Shown in pieces: positions 1-5,157 of a stretch of DNA of 5,159 bases. Every line of letters starts with the position of its first letter. Position 1 is the first letter of the stretch. The notes under the pieces were generated by a model. That model saw only the letters and a list, made by a program, of their open reading frames with translations, ran no database searches and was not told where the DNA came from. Position numbers and translations under genes: made by a program. This DNA is from CAG-390 sp045531455 (GTDB taxonomy: Bacteria > Bacillota > Clostridia > Oscillospirales > CAG-272). Where the stretch lies: the NCBI GenBank assembly GCA_045531455.1, contig JAZSEA010000059.1, positions 1-5,159 of the forward strand. Reading direction: 5' to 3'.

Positions 1-66
1 GGTCGGAGGTGTAAGCACAGTAATGTGTTCAGCTGACCGATACTAATAGACCGAGGGCTTGAACTG
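1..66 (+). rRNA. 23S ribosomal RNA, 3' end only
   Basis: The first bases match the highly conserved 3' end of bacterial 23S rRNA, including the segment with 'gtaagcacagtaatgtgttc' and the terminal 'gaccgagggcttgaac'. In Bacillus and E. coli the corresponding last bases pair with the 5' end of the molecule, so the mature end should lie at about 64-66; the exact base cannot be read from sequence. The gene runs rightwards and its body lies outside the window. No 5S rRNA or tRNA gene follows before the terminator at 142-183, so this operon either ends with 23S or carries 5S elsewhere. Confidence 0.96.
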
Positions 67-76
67 CAAAGTTCAA
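59..76 (+). other. GNRA-tetraloop hairpin over the 23S 3' terminus
   Basis: Seven bases at 59-65 (TTGAACT) pair perfectly with 70-76 (AGTTCAA) around a GCAA loop, a stable GNRA tetraloop. The 5' strand of the hairpin is the last part of 23S rRNA, the same bases expected to pair with the 23S 5' end in the mature molecule. The hairpin could therefore form in the precursor and compete with, or be removed by, 3' maturation. The pairing is seen directly; the role is inference. Confidence 0.5.
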
Positions 77-141
77 ACACAAATCAATTTCTTGAGTTTC
101 TCTAACACTCTATACTTTATTCGGTTTTCAAAGAATAGGTC

Positions 142-183
142 AAACAAAAAAGGAACGGATTTAATATCGTTCCTTTTTTGTTT
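142..183 (+). terminator. Intrinsic terminator of the rRNA operon
   Basis: A perfect 16-base stem joins 142-157 to 168-183 with a 10-base loop at 158-167. The right arm ends in a T-rich stretch that runs on to about 185, as expected for rho-independent termination rightwards. The core GGAACG/CGTTCC gives the stem its stability, and the flanking A- and T-runs make it partly symmetrical, so it could also act leftwards. It lies about 75 bases after the 23S end and probably closes the rRNA transcript. Confidence 0.85.
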
Positions 184-271
184 TTATTGAAAACACTTTA
201 TTTTTCCTAAAAAAAGAGAAGATCACTTCACAGCTCATCATGTTCAGCGACGTTCTTCCCCAATAAAAGCG

Positions 272-304
272 TACTCCGCAATGTCAAATCGGCATTGCGG
301 AGTA
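272..304. terminator. Bidirectional intrinsic terminator between rRNA operon and carboxypeptidase gene
   Basis: A perfect 12-base stem pairs 272-283 (TACTCCGCAATG) with 293-304, leaving a 9-base loop. On the plus strand it is followed at once by six T (305-310). On the minus strand it is followed by CGCTTTTATT, a weaker T-tract. It begins 4 bases beyond the stop codon of the leftward carboxypeptidase gene (309-311), so it is that gene's terminator. In the other direction it would stop any rRNA read-through from becoming antisense to the gene. Confidence 0.85.
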
Positions 305-308
305 TTTT

Positions 309-1835
309 TTACTTAATAATATTAATGAACTCAAGAATATTCTCATATCTTGCGTCGTTGTCTTCGCAACCCATAACGATTGCAATATACTTGTTTCCGT
401 CGATTTCAAAGGTAGCGGAAAGGCATTTTCCCGCCTCAACCGTACCGCCTGTCTTGAATCCTGTGACACATTCTGTGTAATATTCACTATCGGGATTGAT
501 CAACTCGTTTGTGTTCGTCCATCTTGCGACCTGACCTGAAGCAAATACTACTTTGACGAAATTTGTAGAGACAATTTTCGAGATAGTCTTGTTTTTCATT
601 GCGTGAGAAGTGATGATCGCGAGATCGTTGACCGTTGAATACTGACCTTCGCAATCATAACCGTCGGGCGTTTTGAAGCAAGAATCTTCAGCTCCGATCT
701 TTTTAGCGTATTCGTTCATTAAGCCGCTGAAGTATACGATTGCAGCCTCATCGCTCAGATTCTGATCTCCCGTCACGTATCTCGCTACGTTTACAGCAAC
801 CGCATAAGCTGCGTCGTTGCCGGAGCAGAGAAGCATACCCGTAAGGAGATCGTAAAGCTTAATTCTGTTACCTTTATAAATATAGCAAAGACTCGAATAT
901 TTAGGCACTATATCCTGCTCGCTGCCGATAGTTATTACGTGATCAAGCGGCATGTTCGCAATAGCAACGCAAGCCGTAAGCATTTTTGTAAGACTTGCAG
1001 GCGGTGTTTTTACGTCTGCAGACAAAGAAAACAGACATTCCAGCGTGTCCGCCTTATATAGTCCCGCGAAAGGGGCTGTCAGCGAAAGCTGATCTCCGTC
1101 AATCTTTCCGCAATAAATGCAAAATGCCCCTTTATATTTGCATTTTGTTTTAAGAACGATATTTTGATTTTTCGTAACCTTATTGCATACGGTGCAAACA
1201 GCACCTTCGGTCAGTCCTGTTTTCAGACAAGTGGCGGAAACAGCATTCAACTTCTTGGTTTTATGACCGCTTGCCGCTACGCTGAGATATTGAACCTCGC
1301 CGCATTCGCAAGTACGCGAATTTAAGCCTTCTTTCTCGCAGGAAGGCTTTATTTCAACTACCCAATCGGAATACATATGGATATGAGCGGTAGTTTCGGG
1401 TTCGGTTTCAGTAATTTCTTCAGTTGTTTCTTCGGTGGTTTGCGCTTCTGTTTCGGTTATCTCTTCTGTAGTCTCCTCGGCAGTCTCCGGTTTAGTTTCA
1501 GTTAATTCTTCGGTGGTCTCTTCGGTGGTTTCTACCGTAGTTTCTGCGATCGTCGTTTCCTCAACCGTGGTTTCTTCGACGGTAGTTTCGACATCGGTAG
1601 TTTCAGTTTCGGTCTCTGTGACCGATTCCGATTCCTCAAGAGTAGTTTCCGGCGAAACGGTGGTTATGTCAAGAAAGTCTTCCGATAAATCTGACATTTC
1701 CGAAGGAGTCGACTCGCCTTCCGTATCATAAGGCACTTCATTCAGATGGATACACAATGCCGCTATCAGGCAGGTTAAGGATATTGCCGTACCCAATACC
1801 GCAATAATTATTACCGTTTTAAAAGAAATTTTCAT
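309..1835 (-). CDS. D-alanyl-D-alanine carboxypeptidase (serine type, peptidase S11), membrane-anchored with Thr/Glu-rich spacer and Cys-rich module
   Basis: This 508-residue protein has all three active-site motifs of the penicillin-binding S11 family: S281-L-T-K284 with the nucleophilic serine, S338-G-N340, and K461-T-G463 in the context G-F-K-T-G-G-T-x-x-A-G. The family removes the terminal D-Ala from peptidoglycan stem peptides outside the cell membrane. A hydrophobic segment at about residues 7-30 after a short Lys-containing start looks like a signal anchor; no convincing lipobox is seen. Residues 62-150 are almost entirely Thr, Glu, Val and Ile, including tandem repeats. Residues 151-244 form a Cys-rich module (C166, C176, C178, C203, C214, C217, C232, C239, C242) like those of clostridial surface proteins. 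The catalytic domain fills about 250-508, with no obvious PBP5-type C-terminal domain or amphipathic anchor. A consensus promoter lies 33 bases upstream of the ATG, whose ribosome-binding site (GGA) is weak. Peptidoglycan substrate is family knowledge; a sporulation link (DacF-like) is unproven. Confidence 0.92.
   Translation of the reverse strand: MKISFKTVIIIAVLGTAISLTCLIAALCIHLNEVPYDTEGESTPSEMSDLSEDFLDITTVSPETTLEESESVTETETETTDVETTVEETTVEETTIAETTVETTEETTEELTETKPETAEETTEEITETEAQTTEETTEEITETEPETTAHIHMYSDWVVEIKPSCEKEGLNSRTCECGEVQYLSVAASGHKTKKLNAVSATCLKTGLTEGAVCTVCNKVTKNQNIVLKTKCKYKGAFCIYCGKIDGDQLSLTAPFAGLYKADTLECLFSLSADVKTPPASLTKMLTACVAIANMPLDHVITIGSEQDIVPKYSSLCYIYKGNRIKLYDLLTGMLLCSGNDAAYAVAVNVARYVTGDQNLSDEAAIVYFSGLMNEYAKKIGAEDSCFKTPDGYDCEGQYSTVNDLAIITSHAMKNKTISKIVSTNFVKVVFASGQVARWTNTNELINPDSEYYTECVTGFKTGGTVEAGKCLSATFEIDGNKYIAIVMGCEDNDARYENILEFINIIK
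1389..1523 (-). repeat. Three tandem 45-base repeats within the carboxypeptidase gene (Thr/Glu spacer)
   Basis: Residues 105-119, 120-134 and 135-149 are three tandem copies of a 15-residue unit of the form EETTEE(L/I)TET(K/E)(P/A)(E/Q)T(A/T). In DNA these are exactly 45 bases each (1479-1523, 1434-1478, 1389-1433). The copies differ at many third positions, so the array is not a very recent duplication. It probably forms an extended wall-spanning stalk. Confidence 0.85.
1524..1592 (-). repeat. Short V-E-E-T-T repeats preceding the 45-base array
   Basis: Residues 82-104 are built of 4- to 5-residue units, V-E-T-T, V-E-E-T-T, V-E-E-T-T, I-A-E-T-T, V-E-T-T. They continue the acidic, Thr-rich spacer towards the membrane anchor. 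The low complexity also creates a long open frame on the opposite strand, which is not a gene. Confidence 0.7.
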
Positions 1836-1867
1836 AAAAATATCCGTTTAAGAAAAGTAGTAATAAT

Positions 1868-1896
1868 ATTATATCAAAAATTGCAGAGAATGTCAA
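1868..1896 (-). promoter_or_regulatory. Sigma-A promoter of the carboxypeptidase gene
   Basis: On the minus strand a perfect -35 TTGACA (1896-1891) and a perfect -10 TATAAT (1873-1868) are separated by 17 bases, the ideal spacing. Transcription should start near 1861, giving a leader of about 26 bases. The promoter sits in the 95-base gap after the upstream unknown gene, so the carboxypeptidase can be expressed independently of it. Confidence 0.9.
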
Positions 1897-1930
1897 TGCA
1901 GATGTAGACATACCAAATATTACTATGAGA

Positions 1931-2908
1931 CTATTGAACCCATTTTAGGCTTTTCTTAATATCAGAGACTAAATCAATGTTTGATACATCGGTGCAATAT
2001 TCGATTCGAAGGTCGCCTGTTGAATCTATTACAGCGATATAACGGTCGAGACCTTTCTTAAACATAGAAACAAATGCAAGTACTTGACCTTTAGAATTCT
2101 CAATCCAATTATCAATACAAAAATCTTCCGAAATTACCCTAAGTTTTGTTGCTATAGACGCTTTGATTTGATATACTCTATCAATTTGAGATTTATAGTT
2201 GATGACATCAATACCATTTTTTATTGATTCGATTTGTTCGGTGTCAACATCTATGGTTGCATAAATGTTATTGTAGTAGCTGTTGATCGTTATTGTATTA
2301 TCTTTCCACTTCATTCGATAAATATTTGATCTGTAAGTCATAGTATTCGGCATTGAAACGCCTAAAAGTTTTCTGGAAATAAGGATATTATCTTTGAATA
2401 TATCAATAAAGTAGATTATCTCGGTTATAGTATGAACACAAAATACTTTAGCTAAAAACTTCCCTCGTTTGCATTGTTTCTTTGGAATATAAAATTCAAC
2501 ATTGCTGGTAATTGATCGAAAAGTATCAATATGTTTTTTAAATATTGAAAAATCAATTTCTTTGTTATTACAAAAACGTACAAGAGCATCTTCAATTAAA
2601 TTGAGCAGATATTTTTCTTTTTCTGATGTTGTTTTTGAAAAATAACTCAAATCAAAGTTTGTATCAACCTCACAAATTGAATCAATAGTACTGATTGTAT
2701 TGCGAATATTTGATAGTTTACAAGAAATATTTATGCGAGAACAATCAAAATCCAATTCTTCGTTTACCTGGCGCTTGATATAATCTGTGATATATGAAGA
2801 TTCAAGGCGAAGCCTGATACCCATTGAAATGAGTTCATCGCGTGTATAGTTATTAACAAACTCCGGAGTAAAAAAATCGCTTAGTATAGTCAAATATTTT
2901 AGCTTCAT
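1931..2908 (-). CDS. Hypothetical protein, AT-rich, unrecognised family
   Basis: I do not recognise this protein. An ATG at 2923 opens the same frame, but I chose the ATG at 2908 (protein beginning MKLKYLTIL, 325 residues) because an extended Shine-Dalgarno, GAGGTGAT, ends 3 bases upstream and would lie inside the longer version. No signal peptide or membrane segment is evident, so it should be cytoplasmic. The first 125 or so residues look mostly helical and charged. About residues 138-222 alternate hydrophobic and polar residues, suggesting beta strands. A short C-terminal part contains W268 and W323. There is no Walker, HTH, CxxC or nuclease motif that I can see. Base composition is clearly lower in GC than the neighbours: 10 G/C of 60 at 2521-2580 against 26 of 60 at 3781-3840 in miaB. 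It has its own consensus promoter and no clear terminator before the carboxypeptidase promoter. Lateral acquisition is possible but only inferred. Confidence 0.8.
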   Translation of the reverse strand: MKLKYLTILSDFFTPEFVNNYTRDELISMGIRLRLESSYITDYIKRQVNEELDFDCSRINISCKLSNIRNTISTIDSICEVDTNFDLSYFSKTTSEKEKYLLNLIEDALVRFCNNKEIDFSIFKKHIDTFRSITSNVEFYIPKKQCKRGKFLAKVFCVHTITEIIYFIDIFKDNILISRKLLGVSMPNTMTYRSNIYRMKWKDNTITINSYYNNIYATIDVDTEQIESIKNGIDVINYKSQIDRVYQIKASIATKLRVISEDFCIDNWIENSKGQVLAFVSMFKKGLDRYIAVIDSTGDLRIEYCTDVSNIDLVSDIKKSLKWVQ

Positions 2909-2911
2909 TTC

Positions 2912-2919
2912 ATCACCTC
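2912..2919 (-). promoter_or_regulatory. Ribosome-binding site that sets the start of the unknown gene
   Basis: On the minus strand 2919-2912 reads GAGGTGAT, an eight-base match to the anti-Shine-Dalgarno end of 16S rRNA. Its GG core lies 7 bases before the ATG at 2908 and downstream of the alternative ATG at 2923, so it supports the shorter protein. Confidence 0.8.
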
Positions 2920-2937
2920 TCATCGTATTACAATATC

Positions 2938-2966
2938 ATTTTATCATAAAAACCAATGCTTGTCAA
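2938..2966 (-). promoter_or_regulatory. Sigma-A promoter of the unknown gene
   Basis: The minus strand shows a perfect -35 TTGACA (2966-2961), a 17-base spacer and a near-perfect -10 TAAAAT (2943-2938). Transcription should begin near 2931, about 22 bases before the preferred start codon at 2908. That leader contains the ATG at 2923 and the Shine-Dalgarno sequence. The promoter faces away from the miaB promoter. Confidence 0.85.
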
Positions 2967-3009
2967 CATTCATTTTTATTATATAGAACATCAATTCCTC
3001 AATTTACAC

Positions 3010-3038
3010 TTGACATAAACGCGATTTTGTAGTATAAT
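3010..3038 (+). promoter_or_regulatory. Sigma-A promoter of miaB and the downstream YmcA-like gene
   Basis: A perfect -35 TTGACA (3010-3015) and perfect -10 TATAAT (3033-3038) are 17 bases apart. Start of transcription is expected near 3045, giving a leader of about 34 bases. Two more TATAAT hexamers follow at 3046-3051 and 3059-3064 without matching -35 boxes. The -35 box is 43 bases from the divergent -35 of the unknown gene, close enough that the two promoters might influence each other. Confidence 0.88.
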
Positions 3039-3078
3039 AAAGTGATATAATATTTATGTATAATCGAGTAATATTGTT

Positions 3079-4491
3079 ATGAGCGAATGTATTAAAAGAA
3101 CAACTGAAAAACCTGCTCCCGAAGGCAGAGAAGAGTACGCAAAGCGCGTGTTTTCCTTGATTTCGGAGAAGGGATATAAATGCTTCGTGCAGACCTTTGG
3201 CTGTCAGCAAAACGAAGCCGACAGCGAGCGTATCGCGGGAATGGCTGTTCAGATGGGTTATTCCTTGACTAACGATCCCGACGAAGCCGATCTGATAGTA
3301 GTAAACACCTGCGCGGTGAGGGAGCACGCGGAAAAGAAAGCACTTTCTCTTATCGGTCAGTACAAGCATTGTAAAACGAAAAATCACGATCTTATTATCG
3401 CAGTATGCGGATGTATGCCATCGCAGGAGCATCGCGCTGACGAGATCAAGCATAAATATCCTTACGTGGATTTCACCTTCGGCACGTCCGATATCTATAT
3501 GTTCCCCGAGCTTCTTTACAGAAGATTGAGCGGCGGCAAGAGACTTTTTGTCATTCCCGAATCTACTCCTCCCGTGGTCGAGGATATTCCCGTTGTCCGC
3601 GAGAGCAATTATAAGGCTTGGGTCAGCATTATGTACGGATGCAATAATTTCTGCTCATACTGCATCGTTCCATACGTCAGAGGCAGAGAGCGCAGCCGTC
3701 ACCCCGATGCTATAGAGGCGGAAGTCCGTCAGCTTGTCGAAGATGGATATAAAGACATCACACTCCTCGGACAGAACGTAAATTCATACGGCAGAGGATG
3801 TGAATTTAACTGTGATTTCGCAGATCTTCTCGAGCGGCTTGCTTCGATCGAAGGAGACTATAAGCTTCATTTTATGACAAGTCACCCGAAGGATGCAACA
3901 AAGAAGCTTATCGACGTTATGGCAAGAAACGAGCGTATCGCGCGTCAATTCCATCTGCCGCTTCAATCGGGCTCAAGCGAGATCCTCAAGATAATGAACC
4001 GCGGCTATACCGCAGAAAAATATCTCGACACCGTAAATTATATCAAGGAAAAGCTCCCCGAAGCAACTCTTTCAACGGATATTATCGTCGGTTTCCCCGG
4101 CGAAACTGAGGAAGATTTCGAGAAGACACTTGAAATCCTTGCGAATGTCAGATACGATATGGTTTTCTCCTTCATCTATTCTCCGAGAAACGGCACTCCC
4201 GCGGCAAAAATGACAAATGCGATTCCCGATGAAGTCAAAACTGACAGAATGAGACGCCTTCTCGATCTTCAGACCGAGATCGCTTCAGGGATTAACGTAG
4301 CTTGCCTCGGCAAGACTTACCGTGTGATCTGTCAAGGTAAGAGCAAGAACAATGAGGGAATGCTCGAGGGAAGAACCGAGGGCAACAAGATCCTTTTGTT
4401 TGCCTCCAAAACAGCCTCAGAGGGAGATTACGTAAACGTAAAAGTAACCAAAACACAACCCTACGCCCTGATCGGCGAAGAAGTAAAATAA
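3079..4491 (+). CDS. miaB: tRNA-2-methylthio-N6-dimethylallyladenosine synthase MiaB (radical SAM methylthiotransferase)
   Basis: MiaB adds a methylthio group to N6-isopentenyl-A37 of tRNAs reading UNN codons, using two [4Fe-4S] clusters and S-adenosylmethionine in the cytoplasm. At 470 residues it is full length. The N-terminal methylthiotransferase domain has its three cluster cysteines, C42 (TFGCQQNEAD), C78 (NTCAVREHAEKKA) and C112 (GCM). The radical SAM motif is C188-x3-C192-x2-C195 in YGCNNFCSYCIVP. The family hallmarks GQNVNSYG (231-238), TSHP (267-270) and GFPGETEEDF (338-347) follow, and a TRAM RNA-binding domain lies at about 403-468. GQNVNSYG and the position next to a YmcA-like gene favour MiaB over MtaB or RimO. 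An in-frame stop at 3061-3063 makes ATG 3079 the first ATG; its ribosome-binding site is poor, with only GAG at 3066-3068. It is probably co-transcribed with the next gene, 28 bases downstream. Confidence 0.97.
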   Translation: MSECIKRTTEKPAPEGREEYAKRVFSLISEKGYKCFVQTFGCQQNEADSERIAGMAVQMGYSLTNDPDEADLIVVNTCAVREHAEKKALSLIGQYKHCKTKNHDLIIAVCGCMPSQEHRADEIKHKYPYVDFTFGTSDIYMFPELLYRRLSGGKRLFVIPESTPPVVEDIPVVRESNYKAWVSIMYGCNNFCSYCIVPYVRGRERSRHPDAIEAEVRQLVEDGYKDITLLGQNVNSYGRGCEFNCDFADLLERLASIEGDYKLHFMTSHPKDATKKLIDVMARNERIARQFHLPLQSGSSEILKIMNRGYTAEKYLDTVNYIKEKLPEATLSTDIIVGFPGETEEDFEKTLEILANVRYDMVFSFIYSPRNGTPAAKMTNAIPDEVKTDRMRRLLDLQTEIASGINVACLGKTYRVICQGKSKNNEGMLEGRTEGNKILLFASKTASEGDYVNVKVTKTQPYALIGEEVK

Positions 4492-4519
4492 GATTTAAAT
4501 TTGAAAGGAATTATATAAA

Positions 4520-4915
4520 ATGGAAAAAGCACAGATTCTTGAGCTTGCCGCAACTATCGGCAAGGAAGTAAAAGAAAGCGAACTTATGAAGGCATATGAG
4601 AAGGCAGAGGCGGCTTACGTTGCAGACGAGGCTCTCCAGGATAAGATCCGCGAGTACTCCGTACAGCAGCAGCTTCTCGCTGAAGAAAATACCAAGCCCG
4701 AACCCAACGCATTCATCATTGAAACAGTTCAGGGCAGACTCCAGGGACTCTACGGTGAGATCACCGCATCCAAGACCTTTGTTGAATTCAGCGAAAAGCA
4801 GGATCAGGTTCGCGAGCTTCTCACACAGATCAATAACATTATGATGCAGCAGATCACCGGTGAGGATCCCTCTGCTTGCACACACGACTGCTCAACCTGC
4901 CACGGTTGCCACTGA
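4520..4915 (+). CDS. YlbF/YmcA family protein (RicA/RicF-like) with C-terminal cysteine cluster
   Basis: This 131-residue protein fits the small helical YlbF/YmcA family: an opening amphipathic helix, the signature K-E-S-E-x-x-K-A-Y-x-x-A-E (about residues 18-30), a Q-Q-Q helix and a closing helix with L-L-x-Q-I-N-x-I (100-107). In Bacillus subtilis YmcA, YlbF and YaaT form the Ric (Y) complex, which binds [4Fe-4S] clusters and works with RNase Y in mRNA maturation and in competence, biofilm formation and sporulation. The Bacillus order miaB-ymcA resembles the order here, so YmcA/RicA orthology is favoured by context, but sequence alone does not exclude a YlbF-type member. The tail holds C120, C124, C127 and C130 with H122, H128 and H131, a plausible metal or Fe-S site. 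A good ribosome-binding site, AAAGGA at 4504-4509, lies 10 bases before the ATG. No own promoter is evident. Confidence 0.9.
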   Translation: MEKAQILELAATIGKEVKESELMKAYEKAEAAYVADEALQDKIREYSVQQQLLAEENTKPEPNAFIIETVQGRLQGLYGEITASKTFVEFSEKQDQVRELLTQINNIMMQQITGEDPSACTHDCSTCHGCH

Positions 4916-4941
4916 TTAGCCGTATGGGAGCCGAACTTAAT

Positions 4942-5054
4942 TGCCTCACGGCGATTACTTTTCGCGTATTTCGGCGTGCTTTTACTCGCAAGGTTAATAC
5001 CTTGCTTCGCAAAAACCCACCAAAATCCATCAAAAATTAGTTCGCCGTGAGGTG
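4942..5054. repeat. Inverted-repeat element after the YmcA-like gene
   Basis: The arm CCTCACGGCGA at 4944-4954 is exactly inverted at 5042-5052, and two G-T pairs extend the stem to 4942/5054. Between the arms lies a perfect 7-base hairpin, GCAAGGT (4988-4994), loop TAAT, ACCTTGC (4999-5005). A related pair, GAACTTAATT (4933-4942) and AATTAGTTC (5035-5043), gives a rival pairing with one bulge. No T-tract follows, so it is not a standard terminator. It looks like an extragenic repeat or structured RNA; copy number elsewhere cannot be judged from one window. Confidence 0.55.
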
Positions 5055-5071
5055 CGAGCAGTTTTGACGGA

Positions 5072-5157
5072 GCAGATTTTTTCGAGAACAAGGTTCTTTT
5101 CGATGATCATATATTAATATTATCAAGGAAAGAACTGCAGTTATCGGGAAAATCTGC
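5072..5157. repeat. Nested inverted repeats at the right edge
   Basis: GCAGATTTT (5072-5080) is perfectly inverted as AAAATCTGC at 5149-5157, two bases before the window ends. Inside, GTTCTTTTC (5093-5101) pairs with GAAAGAAC (5128-5135) with one bulged base, and GAAC-AAG-GTTC (5086-5096) is a small competing hairpin. Two perfect palindromes, ATATTAATAT (5111-5120) and AACTGCAGTT (5133-5142), also lie here. There is no open frame. The structure may continue beyond the edge, so its true limits are unknown. Confidence 0.4.

Noticed and set aside
92..116. Possible promoter TTGAGT...TATACT after the 23S gene
   Set aside because: The spacer is only 13 bases, too short for sigma-A, and it would serve no gene before the terminators.
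1435..1731. Rightward 98-residue Val/Ser-rich open frame
   Set aside because: It is the antisense of the Thr/Glu repeat stalk in the carboxypeptidase gene; the low complexity alone keeps the frame open.
1744..1772. Lipoprotein signal in the carboxypeptidase (cysteines at residues 22 and 28)
   Set aside because: The residues before either cysteine (S-L-T and A-A-L) do not fit the lipobox consensus; a signal anchor explains the segment better.
3004..3453. Leftward 149-residue open frame opposite the start of miaB
   Set aside because: It is antisense to conserved miaB codons, runs through the miaB promoter and has no family signature.
4511..4885. Leftward 124-residue and rightward 82-residue open frames overlapping the YmcA-like gene
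   Set aside because: Both are shadows in other frames of a gene with a good ribosome-binding site and family match.
4916..4941. Terminator right after the YmcA-like gene
   Set aside because: No GC-rich hairpin followed by a T-tract is present, so transcription probably continues into the repeat region.
4804..5091. Leftward 95-residue open frame antisense to the YmcA-like gene end and the repeat region
   Set aside because: It overlaps a well-supported gene on the other strand, has no family similarity I recognise, and most of it is translation of the inverted-repeat element. Such repeats often give spurious small hypothetical proteins.
5064..5092. TTGACG as a -35 box for a gene beyond the right edge
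   Set aside because: The bases 17 positions downstream (AACAAG) do not resemble a -10 box.
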